Source of the DNA: Haloferax mediterranei ATCC 33500
GTDB lineage: Archaea; Halobacteriota; Halobacteria; Halobacteriales; Haloferacaceae
Reading direction: 5' to 3'
Length of the DNA: 64,000 bases
Assembly (NCBI RefSeq): GCF_000306765.2
Contig: NC_017941.2
Span: 2,356,001 to 2,420,000, forward strand
The notes beneath the pieces are model-generated. The model did no database searches and was not told the origin of the DNA. It saw only the letters and a program-made list of their open reading frames with translations. Both the position numbers and the translations under genes were made by a program. Shown one piece after another: positions 32,861-42,144 of the stretch (within the stretch, counting starts at the first letter, position 1; each line of letters starts with the position of its first letter).

Positions 32861-32997
32861 AGCCAGACGGACGAGTTCCGAGCGAAAAAGCGGCTTGATT
32901 TGTCGGTGTTCGAGTTCGTGTATATATTAGGACAAAGTAAGTGCGAGATGCGCACAGAAGTGGAAGGTTCTTAGTGTGAAGAGCGTGAGGGTCGACC

Positions 32998-34017
32998 ATG
33001 ACCAGCGTGAAGGACTTCCGCGTCGAGGAGGAACCGACGGCGACCGACCTCGGCCGGGGCCGCTTCGTCTTTTCCGACCGCTACTCCGTGTTCGACTGGG
33101 GTGAGATGCCCGACCACATCCCGAACAAGGGCGCAAGCCTCTGTCTCATGGGCGCGTACAACTTCGAACTGCTCGACGTGAACCACATTCCGACCCACTA
33201 CCTCGGGGTACTCGAAGACGGCGAAATCAAGGACCTCGAAGAGTGCGAGTCGCCGCCGACGGAGATGGCAATCGAACTCACGCAGGTGCCTGACCTCCCG
33301 CACGACGACGGCGAGTACGACTACGACGCCTACCACGAGACGGCGGGCGACAACTACCTCATCCCGCTCGAAATCGTCTTCCGAAACACCGTTCCCGTGG
33401 GGTCGAGCCTCCGGAAGCGCGGCGAACCCGCCGACTACGGTCTCGATGTCGACGAGTGGCCGGACGAAGCCGTTTCACTCCCCGACCCCGTCGTGGAGTT
33501 CTCCACGAAGTACGAAGAACAGGACCGCTATCTCGACCGCGAGGAAGCCGACTTTGTCGCTGGCGCAGTCGACCTCGACCGCCTCGAAGAACTCGCGCTC
33601 GCCGTGAACCACGTCCTGAACGAGCAGGCCGTACGCGCCGGGTTCGACCACGAAGACGGGAAAATCGAGTGTCTGTACCACGACGGGACCGTGAAGGTCG
33701 CGGACGTGGTCGGCACGTTCGACGAAAATCGCTTCTCCTACGACGGCCAGCAGGTCTCGAAGGAGGTCGTCCGCCAGTACTACAAGCGCGTCCAACCCGA
33801 GTGGGTCGACGCCGTGTCCGCCGCGAAGCAGGAAGCCATCGAAACGGGCGAACCCAACTGGCGCGAGGCGTGCGAAATCGAACCCGAGCACCTCCCCGAC
33901 GACATCGTAACCGCACTTTCGGACATCTACTGCGCGGGGACGAACGCCTACGTCGATTACGACTGGTTCGACGCGCCAGATATCGAGGACGCGGTCGAGC
34001 GCGTGCAAGAGCTGTAA
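32998..34017 (+). CDS. purC: Phosphoribosylaminoimidazole-succinocarboxamide synthase PurC
   Basis: PurC condenses CAIR with aspartate and ATP to SAICAR in purine synthesis. The 339-residue protein is longer than the 240-residue bacterial form and matches archaeal variants. Conserved segments include FSDRYSVFDWGEMPDHIPNK, the ribose/ATP region EIVFRNTVPVGSSLRKR, and KVADVVGTFDENRF. It is monocistronic. Its stop lies in an 18-bp tandem duplication that begins at the stop codon. Purine genes purU, purS and purQ are within 6 kb. Confidence 0.95.
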   Translation: MTSVKDFRVEEEPTATDLGRGRFVFSDRYSVFDWGEMPDHIPNKGASLCLMGAYNFELLDVNHIPTHYLGVLEDGEIKDLEECESPPTEMAIELTQVPDLPHDDGEYDYDAYHETAGDNYLIPLEIVFRNTVPVGSSLRKRGEPADYGLDVDEWPDEAVSLPDPVVEFSTKYEEQDRYLDREEADFVAGAVDLDRLEELALAVNHVLNEQAVRAGFDHEDGKIECLYHDGTVKVADVVGTFDENRFSYDGQQVSKEVVRQYYKRVQPEWVDAVSAAKQEAIETGEPNWREACEIEPEHLPDDIVTALSDIYCAGTNAYVDYDWFDAPDIEDAVERVQEL

Positions 34018-34051
34018 CTCGGTCCGCACTACCAACTCGGTCCGCACTACC
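34016..34051. repeat. Exact 18-bp tandem duplication at the purC stop
   Basis: The sequence aactcggtccgcactacc occurs twice in a row at 34016-34033 and 34034-34051. The first copy includes two bases of the purC stop codon. It is a recent slippage duplication with no effect on the protein. Confidence 0.95.
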
Positions 34052-34111
34052 CTCCGAAACCGCTGACACGAGACGGGAAGGCACTTGTCTGCCTACCGTC
34101 ACTATCGGGGC

Positions 34112-35344
34112 ATGCCCTCCCTGCCCTCCCGTCGAGCATTTCTCGCTACACTCGGAACCGCCGCGAGCGTCAGCCTCGCGGGGTGTAGCGGTCTCCGCAG
34201 GAGATACTTCCCGCGGTCGCACACGAACGACGCTGACCTCTCGGGTGACGACGGCCCGTGGCCGACTCTCGGCCACGACGCCCGGCGAACCGGGTCGACG
34301 CCCGCGAGTGGTCCCGACGAAGGGGCGGCGCTCGGACTCCACGCCGAAGCGAGTCACTACCCAGAACGGCAGGTCGTCGTCGGGTCCGACGTGATTCTGT
34401 TCACGGTTCGTCGATGGCGGGAATACGAGCACTCCGACCTGTTTTCGGGAGTCGTCGCCGTCGGCCGACACGGTGGTGAACACTGGCGCTTGGAAGCTAA
34501 ATCAGATATGGGCGTTCCTACGGTCGTCGGCGACACAGTATTCATCGAGGACAGAGTCGGCACGCGCGCCGTCGATATCGAGACGGGCGACGTGAACTGG
34601 ACCTACCGAAGTGGCTACGGGTTCCCCCACGTCTCACCCGCAGTGACCGAGGGCCGAGTGTTCATCGGTGGCCGCGAGTTCCTCGCCCTCGACGCGGTGA
34701 CCGGGAAACGACTGTGGCAGACCGACGAAGAGATGCCCGCCGTACAAACGTGCGCCGCGACAGACGAGTCCGTCGTCGTCTCGAACGGGTACAACGAGAA
34801 CGGCGGCGGCCTGTTCTGTCTCGATGCCGCAGATGGGAGCGTTCGCTGGGAGTCGTCGATACCCGTCGTTCACAACCCGGCCGCCGTCGGCGACGAGGCG
34901 TGTTACGTCGTCGACGACAGGGGCACCCTGCGGGCCGTCTCACTCGCTGACGGCGAGGAGCTGTGGACGCAACACGCCGCCGGAATCAACGGCGGATACG
35001 ACAGGTACGAACAGGCCGTTCTGGCGGGTGATACCGTCCTCTCCAGTGGTCGCGACGACCCGCTCGTTGCCTACGACCGGAAGACGGGTAACCGAGTGTG
35101 GTCTGCAGGACCGGCGGGAGAGCGGTACCACGTTCCAGTCGTCGCTTCCGATGGCATCTACGGCGTCACCCGCGAGGGTACCGTCTTCGAGGTCGGTTTC
35201 GACGGAACGGAGCGCTGGCGACGTAGTATCGACCTGACGGTGTCGGCGTCACCGTCACTCGCGGATGGGTCGCTCTACATGGGTGGTCGAACTGGCGAGC
35301 GTAGCGGGGAGTGGGAAGGTGGGTTCTTCCGGTTCGGTCCGTGA
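34112..35344 (+). CDS. Tat-exported lipoprotein with PQQ-like beta-propeller repeats
   Basis: The 410-residue protein has a twin-arginine lipoprotein signal: SRRAFLATLGTAASVSLAGCSG, here shown in part as SRRAFLATLG and LAGC, with the lipidated cysteine after the helix. About seven PQQ-type blades follow, with motifs such as GDVNWTYRSG, TGKRLWQTD, DGSVRWESS and DGEELWTQH. It should sit on the outer face of the membrane. Such propellers often scaffold or bind ligands; enzymatic PQQ residues cannot be confirmed. The ATG at 34112 was chosen to put the Arg pair near the N-terminus. Confidence 0.9.
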   Translation: MPSLPSRRAFLATLGTAASVSLAGCSGLRRRYFPRSHTNDADLSGDDGPWPTLGHDARRTGSTPASGPDEGAALGLHAEASHYPERQVVVGSDVILFTVRRWREYEHSDLFSGVVAVGRHGGEHWRLEAKSDMGVPTVVGDTVFIEDRVGTRAVDIETGDVNWTYRSGYGFPHVSPAVTEGRVFIGGREFLALDAVTGKRLWQTDEEMPAVQTCAATDESVVVSNGYNENGGGLFCLDAADGSVRWESSIPVVHNPAAVGDEACYVVDDRGTLRAVSLADGEELWTQHAAGINGGYDRYEQAVLAGDTVLSSGRDDPLVAYDRKTGNRVWSAGPAGERYHVPVVASDGIYGVTREGTVFEVGFDGTERWRRSIDLTVSASPSLADGSLYMGGRTGERSGEWEGGFFRFGP

Positions 35345-35490
35345 ACGCCGGCCGCGTCTCGGACCGGATTGCTCGTACTGCTCGGTGAGAGGCGGAATCG
35401 AGGTCGGAGGCGTGTTTTCGGAGTCGTTCGACCTCGGCATCGAGGCCGCCGGTGGGTTCGCCGAGGCCGACGACAAAAAAGAGACCAGTC

Positions 35491-36477
35491 TCAGTCTTCG
35501 GACGGTTCGAGCGTAAGCGCTTCTCGCTCGCCGCCGAGCCCGTCGATGAGACCGTCGACCGGCCGGTCGGGGTTCAACGCCTGCGCTTCGCGGGAGAGCC
35601 CGAGTTGGTAGTCCTCGGCGTCGGTCTCCGAGCGGAGGCTGGTGCGTCCACGGTGAACCGTAATGTCGTCGTTGAGGTGGAGCTTCACGGCTTCGAGGAG
35701 CGCGTCGGCCTCAAGCGGTTGCCCGCGCGACTTTATCTCGTCGATGGTGGCGTCGTCGGGCACGTCGAAGGCCCGCTGGGCGATAATCGGCCCTTGGTCG
35801 AGGTCCGTCGTCACGTAGTGGGCGGTGACGCCCGCGATGCGGACGCCGCCTTCTTTCGCCTGCCGGTAGGCGGCGGCACCGGGGAAGGCCGGGAGCAACG
35901 ACGGGTGGATGTTGATGATGCGGTCTTCGTAGCGGAAGACGACGTTCGGCCCGAGGATGCGCATGTAGCGCGCGAGGACGATGAGGTCGACGTCGTACTC
36001 TTCGAGGAGTTCGAGCAGGTGGTCTTCGTCCGCGGTGCCCTTCTCGTCGCCGATGTCGTGGAAGGGAACGTCGTAGTGGCTCGCCAGCGGTTCGAGCGTG
36101 TCGTGATTACCGATGACGACCGAAATCTCCGCGCCGAGGTCGTCGTTCGCCCACGCCTCGAACAGCGCTTCGAGACAGTGGGACTCCTTCGTGACGAGCA
36201 CGGCGATTTCGCGCGTCTTGCGGTCCGACGGGAATCGTACCTGCACGTCGACGCCGAGTTCGTCGCCGAGGTCGGTGAGTGCGTCGCGGAGTTCGTCGCG
36301 GCTGCAGGTCATCTCCGAGGTGTCCGCGTGAAGCGTCATCCGGAAGATTCCCTCCCGGACCGCTTGGTCGAGGTCCTCGACGTTGATTCCGCGTTCGAAC
36401 AGCAGGGTGGTCACATTCGCGATGAGTCCGGTCTTGTCTCCTCCGATGACCGTGATTTCGGTTAGTTCTCGCGTCAT
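35491..36477 (-). CDS. purU: Formyltetrahydrofolate deformylase PurU
   Basis: PurU hydrolyses 10-formyl-THF to THF and formate, giving formate for purine and one-carbon needs. The 328-residue protein has an N-terminal ACT domain (ITVIGGDKTGLIANVTTLLFE) for regulation, then a formyltransferase domain with LARYMRILGP and INIHPSLLPAFPGAAAY; the asparagine and histidine of NIHPS are catalytic. A C-terminal 60-residue tail ends in LEPSED. The start is ATG 36477 (MTRELTEITVIGG). It is monocistronic and near the purine genes purC, purS and purQ. Confidence 0.93.
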   Translation of the reverse strand: MTRELTEITVIGGDKTGLIANVTTLLFERGINVEDLDQAVREGIFRMTLHADTSEMTCSRDELRDALTDLGDELGVDVQVRFPSDRKTREIAVLVTKESHCLEALFEAWANDDLGAEISVVIGNHDTLEPLASHYDVPFHDIGDEKGTADEDHLLELLEEYDVDLIVLARYMRILGPNVVFRYEDRIINIHPSLLPAFPGAAAYRQAKEGGVRIAGVTAHYVTTDLDQGPIIAQRAFDVPDDATIDEIKSRGQPLEADALLEAVKLHLNDDITVHRGRTSLRSETDAEDYQLGLSREAQALNPDRPVDGLIDGLGGEREALTLEPSED

Positions 36478-36615
36478 ACCGTCACCTCCAGCTGTTCGAA
36501 GCTGAACATACACCGCCCTGAGTGGTCGAACGGTAAACCGCTGTCGTTCTCCGCAACGGTCCCACCTGAACGACCGTGAATTACCGGCGGACGGCTCGAA
36601 CGGTGGGCAACCGAG

Positions 36616-38010
36616 TTACGACAGCGGGAACACCGTCGAGACGACGAGGACGACGACGAGGCCGGTTACGGAGATAATCGTCGTCAAGGCGGTCCACGTC
36701 TTCAGCGTCTCGGCCTGCGTGAGGCCGCCGATTTCCTTGACGAGCCAGAACCCGGAGTCGTTGTACCACGAGCAGATGTTGCCGCCCGCGCCGATGACCA
36801 TCACCAGATACGCGGTGTGGACCGGAAGCTGACCGGTCAAGGGAGCCATGATTCCAGCTGCGGTGAGCATCGCCGCGGTCGCGGAACCCTGCGCGACGCG
36901 GACGATAGCGGCGATGAGCCACGCCGTCACGAGAAGCGGAATGCCGAAGCCTTCGAGTCCGTTTGCGATGTAGGGGCCGATTCCCGAGGCGGCGAGCAGT
37001 GCGCCGAACGCGCCACCCATCGAGGTGATGGCCGCGATGTTACCGCCGCTTTTCAGCGCCTCGGTGAGCTCTTCTTCCCACGCCGACCGCGAGAGGTCGG
37101 TCCAGCGGTAGTACGTGTAGGCTGCGGCGAGCGCGGCGACGGTGAGCGCGACGTTCTTGTCGCCGATGAACGCGATAAACGGCCTGACCTGTTCGACCAT
37201 CGGCGCCACGCCTTCGAGGGCGTTGGCGACGGTGAGCGAGCCGACGAGCGCGACGGCGATGACGATAGGCGCAGTGGCTTCGAGGAAGCTCGGCAGCGAC
37301 GACACGTCGCGCTGGGCGCGCTCCTGCAGTTCGTCCGTGGTCGTCCCCATCGCATCGCGGAGCGGGATGTCGATGCGGCGGTTAATCCAGCGACCGTAGA
37401 CGAGTCCCCCCATCGTGGCCGACGGGACGGCGACGGTGACGCCGATGAGCATCGTGGTGCCGATGTCGGCCCCGATTTCGCTGGCGACCGCGAGCGGGCC
37501 GGGCGTCGGCGGGATGAACACGTGAGCCGTGGCAGCGCCGGCCCCGACGACGACGAGGTAGAGCGCGTAGTTGTCGCCCATCCGCGCCCGCATCGAACGT
37601 GCGAGTGGTGCCATCAGGTAGAAGACGCTGTCGAAGAAGACGGGGATGGCGAGGACCGTACTGCTCCCCCACAGCGCGATATCGCTATTGTCTTTCCCGA
37701 CGAGAGACTGGAACGACCGGACAATTCGCTGGGCGGAGCCGCTTTCAAGCATCGACTTCCCGATGATTGCAGCCATCAGGATGGGGATGCCGATTCCGGC
37801 CATCCCATCCCCGAATGCCGTCGCCGTCTTCGTCGCCGCCTGAGCGAGTGTGAAGTCGGGGACGAACGCCGCGTTGACGAGTCCGACCGCGAACGCGGCT
37901 ATCGCTAACCCGACGAAGGCAGGGAGGTCCAAGACGACGAGGAGAAGCACGACTAGTGCGAGTCCGACTACGAACGTCAAAAGTGGGCTCTGTGCGAATT
38001 CGAGTACCAT
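36616..38010 (-). CDS. GntP-family gluconate/organic acid permease
   Basis: The 464-residue protein has about twelve transmembrane helices. The GntP signature is FGDGMAGIGIPILMAAIIGK near residue 70 and VFIPPTPGPLAVAS in the mid part, with later motifs AITSMGGAFGALL and GNICSWYNDSGFWLV. Members import gluconate or related hydroxy acids with protons. Haloferax metabolises sugars via the semi-phosphorylative Entner-Doudoroff pathway, so gluconate is a plausible substrate, though not proven. The start codon is 4 bp from a palindrome (38015-38027), a possible operator. Confidence 0.92.
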   Translation of the reverse strand: MVLEFAQSPLLTFVVGLALVVLLLVVLDLPAFVGLAIAAFAVGLVNAAFVPDFTLAQAATKTATAFGDGMAGIGIPILMAAIIGKSMLESGSAQRIVRSFQSLVGKDNSDIALWGSSTVLAIPVFFDSVFYLMAPLARSMRARMGDNYALYLVVVGAGAATAHVFIPPTPGPLAVASEIGADIGTTMLIGVTVAVPSATMGGLVYGRWINRRIDIPLRDAMGTTTDELQERAQRDVSSLPSFLEATAPIVIAVALVGSLTVANALEGVAPMVEQVRPFIAFIGDKNVALTVAALAAAYTYYRWTDLSRSAWEEELTEALKSGGNIAAITSMGGAFGALLAASGIGPYIANGLEGFGIPLLVTAWLIAAIVRVAQGSATAAMLTAAGIMAPLTGQLPVHTAYLVMVIGAGGNICSWYNDSGFWLVKEIGGLTQAETLKTWTALTTIISVTGLVVVLVVSTVFPLS

Positions 38011-38330
38011 GTGCGGGACAGTGTCCCAATCACGGGTAGAAAATGATTACTATTTGTTGTATACATGATTTTTATTAACTAGTATTATATTATTATTCTA
38101 ATTGACCGCAAGCATCAGATATCGTGCGTTCAAAACCGCCTGTCGGGGTCTTCCCGGGTTGTTGACGCCTGTAGACGAGACACTCGCTCTCACCACGACG
38201 GGCACTTCACTGACCAGATCGTTTCCCGATCTCTGAGAGAGTAACCGCTAGTCCGCACTGGATGAGCATATTCATGTACAACAAACACGACCCAAAACCG
38301 TTTTTGCACATCACCACGCATCGTCACCCG
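38011..38330. other. AT-rich divergent promoter region, gntP and purS
   Basis: The region separates divergent gntP and purS. Bases 38040-38100 are strongly AT-rich (tttttattaactagtattat and tattattatt runs), unlike the rest of the chromosome. This is likely the promoter zone of one or both genes. A TATA-like element for purS is expected at 38285-38310, but I cannot pick a single one. No coding frame stands out. Confidence 0.5.
38015..38027. promoter_or_regulatory. Palindrome beside the GntP start codon
   Basis: The sequence gggacagtgtccc has perfect 5-bp arms around agt. It lies 5-17 bp upstream of the GntP start. A repressor here would overlap the transcript start or leader of the permease gene, fitting substrate-controlled uptake. 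Confidence 0.4.
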
Positions 38331-38582
38331 ATGACCACCTACACCGCGACGGTGACGGTGCGCCTCAAGCGTGGCGTGCTCGACCCGGAGGCGGAGACGA
38401 CGAAGCGCGCACTGGAACGACTCGGGTTCGAACTCGACGCGTTGCGCTTCACCGAACGGTACGAAGTCGACCTCGACGCGTCGGGTGCCGACGAGGCCGC
38501 CGACCGCGCCGACGAGATGGCCGAACGCTTACTGGCGAACCCGACCATCCACGACTACGAGGTCGAGGTCGCAGAGGCTTGA
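38331..38582 (+). CDS. purS: Phosphoribosylformylglycinamidine synthase subunit PurS
   Basis: The 83-residue protein is the small bridging subunit of the FGAM synthase complex PurL-PurQ-PurS. It shows TATVTVRLKRGVLDPEAE, TKRALERLGF and YEVDLDA, all diagnostic. The ATG at 38331 (MTTYTATV) is preferred over an earlier in-frame codon. It is followed 1 bp later by purQ; purL is not in the window. Confidence 0.94.
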   Translation: MTTYTATVTVRLKRGVLDPEAETTKRALERLGFELDALRFTERYEVDLDASGADEAADRADEMAERLLANPTIHDYEVEVAEA

Positions 38583-38583
38583 G

Positions 38584-39258
38584 ATGATTGCAGTTGTGCA
38601 GTTCGGCGGGTCGAACTGCGACCGAGACGCCGTGCGCGCGCTGGAGGACCTCGGGTTCGAAGCCGAGCGCGTCTGGCACGAAGACCAACTACCGGAAGAA
38701 ACGACGGGTATCATGCTCCCCGGTGGGTTCTCCTACGGCGACTACCTGCGCGGTGGTGCGATGGCCGCACGCTCGCCCATCATGAAGACTGTCCGCGAGG
38801 CTGTCGACGACGACCTCCCCGTCCTCGGCGTCTGCAACGGCGCGCAGGTCGGCTGTGAGTCCGGTCTCACGCCCGGCGCGTTCACGACGAATGCGAGCGC
38901 TCGATTCCAGTGTGAACACGTCTATCTGCGCGTCGAAAACGCCGACACGCCGTGGACCGAAGCATACGAGGAAGGCGACGTCATCGAACTGCCCATCGCA
39001 CACGGCGAAGGGCGATTCGAAATCGACGACGAAGGCTACGAAGAACTCGAGTCGGAAGACCGCATTCTGTTTCGGTACTGTGACGAAGACGGGAACATCA
39101 CCGACGAGGCGAACCCTAACGGCTCGCGCGGAAATGTCGCCGGAATCCTCGGTGCGTCCGAGTCAGTGGCAGTGCTGATGCCGCACCCTGAGCGGGCATC
39201 GCTCCCGAACCTCGGCAATACCGACGGTCGTGGCGTGCTTGCGGGCTTCGACGGCTGA
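38584..39258 (+). CDS. purQ: FGAM synthase glutamine amidotransferase subunit PurQ
   Basis: The 224-residue protein hydrolyses glutamine and passes ammonia to PurL. The class I amidotransferase triad is visible: the nucleophile cysteine in LGVCNGAQVG, and histidine and glutamate in LMPHPERA. The N-terminus is MIAVVQFGGSNCDRDAV, which is typical. It starts 1 bp after purS and so is co-transcribed. Confidence 0.96.
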   Translation: MIAVVQFGGSNCDRDAVRALEDLGFEAERVWHEDQLPEETTGIMLPGGFSYGDYLRGGAMAARSPIMKTVREAVDDDLPVLGVCNGAQVGCESGLTPGAFTTNASARFQCEHVYLRVENADTPWTEAYEEGDVIELPIAHGEGRFEIDDEGYEELESEDRILFRYCDEDGNITDEANPNGSRGNVAGILGASESVAVLMPHPERASLPNLGNTDGRGVLAGFDG

Positions 39259-39378
39259 CTGCGATAAAGAGACCGTCCGCTGCGGTGGCGGGCGGTACGG
39301 GGTCGGTTGGGCGAATGTAGCGGCGTACACGATGAGCGATGGTTGGAGTTTGGGATTTTCCGACCCGCGTACTGCGTG

Positions 39379-39495
39379 CTATGGAGCGAGAGCGCAAGGA
39401 GCGTCCGTAGCAACCCATGCTTCGGTGTTCTCCTCCTCGCGAATCTCGAACCATCCATCCGCATAGTAGACGGTCTTGTACGTGTGTTTCGTCAT
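39379..39495 (-). CDS. 38-residue haloarchaeal protein
   Basis: A frame from ATG 39495 gives MTKHTYKTVYYADGWFEIRE and then EENTEAWVATDAPCALAP. The pattern of an aromatic strand followed by N-T-E-A-W-V-x-T/S-D recurs in small haloarchaeal proteins of unknown role (a DUF7331-like motif, from memory). It is too short for routine gene finding. The gene lies between purQ and RaSEA. Confidence 0.62.
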   Translation of the reverse strand: MTKHTYKTVYYADGWFEIREEENTEAWVATDAPCALAP

Positions 39496-39685
39496 GATGG
39501 CGGGCAGTCCGGATGGACACGTCCGAACCACCAAATGTGACAATGATTCACATCCTCTTTGATACAAACGCCCTATCGACCCGTTAGGAGCCACTTACCA
39601 CCGTATAGGAGTCCCTAATGTCACTAGAACCCACAAAATACGGGCCTACTATAGCCTGAGACTGGGCAAACGTACGGTGTCTGTC

Positions 39686-40768
39686 TCAGCGAACGAGCGG
39701 CATATTGTAGCTCGTCTCGTTGTCGAGAACGAACTCCCAGGTCGACTCGCACTCACAGGACACCTGGTCGAAGACGCTCGGGTCCTGTCGGAGGTTGAAG
39801 TCCTTGACCGCCTTGAACACGAGTTCGTCGCACTCGCCGCAGTTGTGTGCGCCGCGTTCTTGGCCGCCGCCGACGGGGTCGGAGACGACGATTGCGTCCA
39901 CGTCGACCGTGTCACGGAGCGCCTCGGCGACCGACCAGAGCCACGGCGGACGGTACCCGCCGTTGAAGAACAGTTCGTCCACCATCGTGTAGCGCTGGAC
40001 GTTCGTCGGGTTCATCGAGACGGTGTGGCAGTTGTCCACTGCAGCACATCGGCGGATAGAGGATTTCATGTCATCGAGCGCTTCGGGTTCCGAGAGGAAC
40101 GGCGGCTTCATCAGCAGGTACGCCTTCACGCCGCCACCCGCCGCGGCCGCCTCGTCGCAGGCGTCTTCGAAGTCGGCGAAGTCGAAGTACTTGTTCACGC
40201 AGTCGTGGCGGACGCGGTCGGTCGCCGTCTCCAGTCCGATTGCCACGTCCGTTTCGAGGCCGCGGTCGGTGAAGTCAGCGAGTTTCTCGCGCGTGACGAA
40301 ATCCGGCAGCGACTCGACGACCATGCGGTCGCGGTCCGAGAACGTCTCGGCGATAGCGTCGCGTGTCTCTGCGGGCACTTCGCGCTCGTCGAGGAACGAC
40401 CCGGAGGTGTAGATTTTGATGAGACCGGCCTTCTCGCCGTCGTCCATGGTATCGGCTTCGTGGTCGAGACAGACCTGAATCTGGTCCATCAGCGCCTCGT
40501 GCGAGACGGTCCCGCCTTCGACGGACTCGGCGACGTAGCCGCACATCGTACACCCGCCAGCGCGGGCCCAGCGACAGCCGCCGGTGTTGAGGATAATCGT
40601 CAGCGAGTCGTACACGCCGTCGGGCGTGTTGTCCTCGTCAATCCACACCCGCGTCGGTTCGTGAGGGTCGTAGGTCTTCTGCTTCTGCGAACGGATGTCG
40701 CGCATCACCTTGTTGTGCGCGTCCATCCCGCGTCCCCGTTCGTAGACCTCGGGGCTCGGCTTACTCAT
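39686..40768 (-). CDS. raSEA: Archaeosine synthase radical-SAM subunit RaSEA
   Basis: RaSEA and ArcS convert the preQ0-lysine adduct at G15 of archaeal tRNAs to archaeosine. The 360-residue protein has an atypical SAM-cluster motif, CRWARAGGCTMC (C-x7-C-x2-C), the signature I use for RaSEA. Further blocks are IYTSGSFLDEREVP, VNKYFDFADFEDA and MNPTNVQRYTMVD. A second cysteine set near the C-terminus (HNCGECDELV, SCECES) may bind zinc. No arcS or tgtA gene is within the window. Confidence 0.9.
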   Translation of the reverse strand: MSKPSPEVYERGRGMDAHNKVMRDIRSQKQKTYDPHEPTRVWIDEDNTPDGVYDSLTIILNTGGCRWARAGGCTMCGYVAESVEGGTVSHEALMDQIQVCLDHEADTMDDGEKAGLIKIYTSGSFLDEREVPAETRDAIAETFSDRDRMVVESLPDFVTREKLADFTDRGLETDVAIGLETATDRVRHDCVNKYFDFADFEDACDEAAAAGGGVKAYLLMKPPFLSEPEALDDMKSSIRRCAAVDNCHTVSMNPTNVQRYTMVDELFFNGGYRPPWLWSVAEALRDTVDVDAIVVSDPVGGGQERGAHNCGECDELVFKAVKDFNLRQDPSVFDQVSCECESTWEFVLDNETSYNMPLVR

Positions 40769-40905
40769 TGGAGACTCCTATCGGATGGGTGCGTAAAGCC
40801 GCTTCGTCTGGGCTGCGCCGACGTCGGAGAGTGAGTTCGGGACCGGCAGGGACTCCCCGTCGAACCCGACGGACGTTCATGTGCTCGCAGGCCGTAGACG
40901 GTGCT

Positions 40906-42018
40906 ATGGACCGCCGGACCCTTCTCTCGCTCGTCGCGGCCGGTGTCACCGGGGGAGCGGGCTGTGGAACGCCCGAAGTCGAGACTGTAACACCCACACC
41001 GGAAGCGGAGACGCAACCGCCGACTGCGACACGAACACGAACGCCTGAATCGCGCGTCGAGCGCACGCTCACTATCTGGAATCCGACGCCGATGCCGGTG
41101 TTCACGACGGTCGTCGGCACCCGCAACGACCGCGACGTATTTTTCGAGAATCGCGACCTCCTCGCCGGGGAACGAACCATGGCTACGGTTGCTGTTCCGC
41201 TCGGCGACACCGAGGTCCTCGTCGAAACTGATACGGGCGTTCGAGCCCGGTCGACGTGGACCGTCGAGACCCACTTCGACGGGTTTGCGGTCGTGCTCGG
41301 GCTGGAGACGACGGCGTTCTGGCACACCGTTTCGTGCGACCCGCGCGGTGAGTGTGCGCTCGGCGCTAGCTCCAACAGCGACATCGAATCAGCAGTCGAA
41401 CTTCCGCTCGTCGGCGACGGTCTCTCGCGGTGGTACGCACCCGCTGGCGTCGTCGTAGAGAATTCCGGCCCGAAGACGACGGCGAGACTCCGTATCGACT
41501 TCCGCGACACGGTACTCGTCGACCGACGATACCGACTCCCGGCGAGAACGCAACTGACCGTGCCGGTGACCTACCGAACCGGAACCTACCGCGTCGTCGT
41601 GGAGACTGACGAACGAACTGTCGATACGACGTGGTCCGTCCCCGACGAGCCGACGAAATACATCGATTCGACGAGTGGAAAAACGGGGTGTGGGCCGGCG
41701 AATACGACATTGATGGTCGACAACCGCGACGACGAGCCCCACCGACTCAGACTCCGAGTCAACTCGAAAGGGAACGTGTTCGACCGCGTCGACTCCACGG
41801 GCGAAGTGTTCGACCGCGTCCTCGACCTCGGCCCCGACGAAACGCGCGAACTGGTTCCTGTAGCCACGTCTGGGTCGTACCATGTCACCGCGACCCTCGA
41901 AACCGGCGCGGAAGTGTCCGGGACGTGGTGGTCGTGTCCGCCGCGTGGCCCGGCGAGCGTCGTCGTCGACGCCACGGGGTCGCCCTCGTTGACCGCGGCG
42001 GGACCGCAACCAGGATGA
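40906..42018 (+). CDS. Lipoprotein with immunoglobulin-like domains
   Basis: The 370-residue protein starts MDRRTLLSLVAAGVTGGAGC, a short signal with paired arginines and a lipidation cysteine. A Thr/Pro/Glu-rich linker of about 30 residues follows, then three repeated beta domains, each with patterns like RTLTIWNPTPMPVF, AGVVVENSGPKTTARL and TLMVDNRDDEPHRLRL. These look like extracellular Ig-like folds. It is probably anchored to the outside of the membrane. The function is unknown. Start ATG 40906 was preferred over an upstream in-frame codon. Confidence 0.8.
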   Translation: MDRRTLLSLVAAGVTGGAGCGTPEVETVTPTPEAETQPPTATRTRTPESRVERTLTIWNPTPMPVFTTVVGTRNDRDVFFENRDLLAGERTMATVAVPLGDTEVLVETDTGVRARSTWTVETHFDGFAVVLGLETTAFWHTVSCDPRGECALGASSNSDIESAVELPLVGDGLSRWYAPAGVVVENSGPKTTARLRIDFRDTVLVDRRYRLPARTQLTVPVTYRTGTYRVVVETDERTVDTTWSVPDEPTKYIDSTSGKTGCGPANTTLMVDNRDDEPHRLRLRVNSKGNVFDRVDSTGEVFDRVLDLGPDETRELVPVATSGSYHVTATLETGAEVSGTWWSCPPRGPASVVVDATGSPSLTAAGPQPG

Positions 42019-42070
42019 GTCGCACAGAGTGCCGCAATGCCGAGACGGAACAGCGTCGTCGCAGTGGGGA

Positions 42071-42088
42071 GTAACCACGATTGGTTAC
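42071..42088. promoter_or_regulatory. Inverted repeat upstream of the aldehyde oxidoreductase
   Basis: The arms gtaacca and tggttac are perfectly complementary with a 4-base spacer. The element ends 34 bp before the TATA box at 42123. A dimeric activator or repressor site is the simplest reading. Confidence 0.5.
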
Positions 42089-42122
42089 GGACGTGTGAGA
42101 ATCACTAACTCAGCAGAATACG

Positions 42123-42129
42123 TATATAA
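42123..42129 (+). promoter_or_regulatory. TATA box of aor
   Basis: The sequence tatataa lies 16 bp before the ATG at 42145. The short distance points to a leaderless transcript starting at or near the A of the start codon, the common haloarchaeal arrangement. Confidence 0.7.
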
Positions 42130-42144
42130 CCATTGAGGATTACA

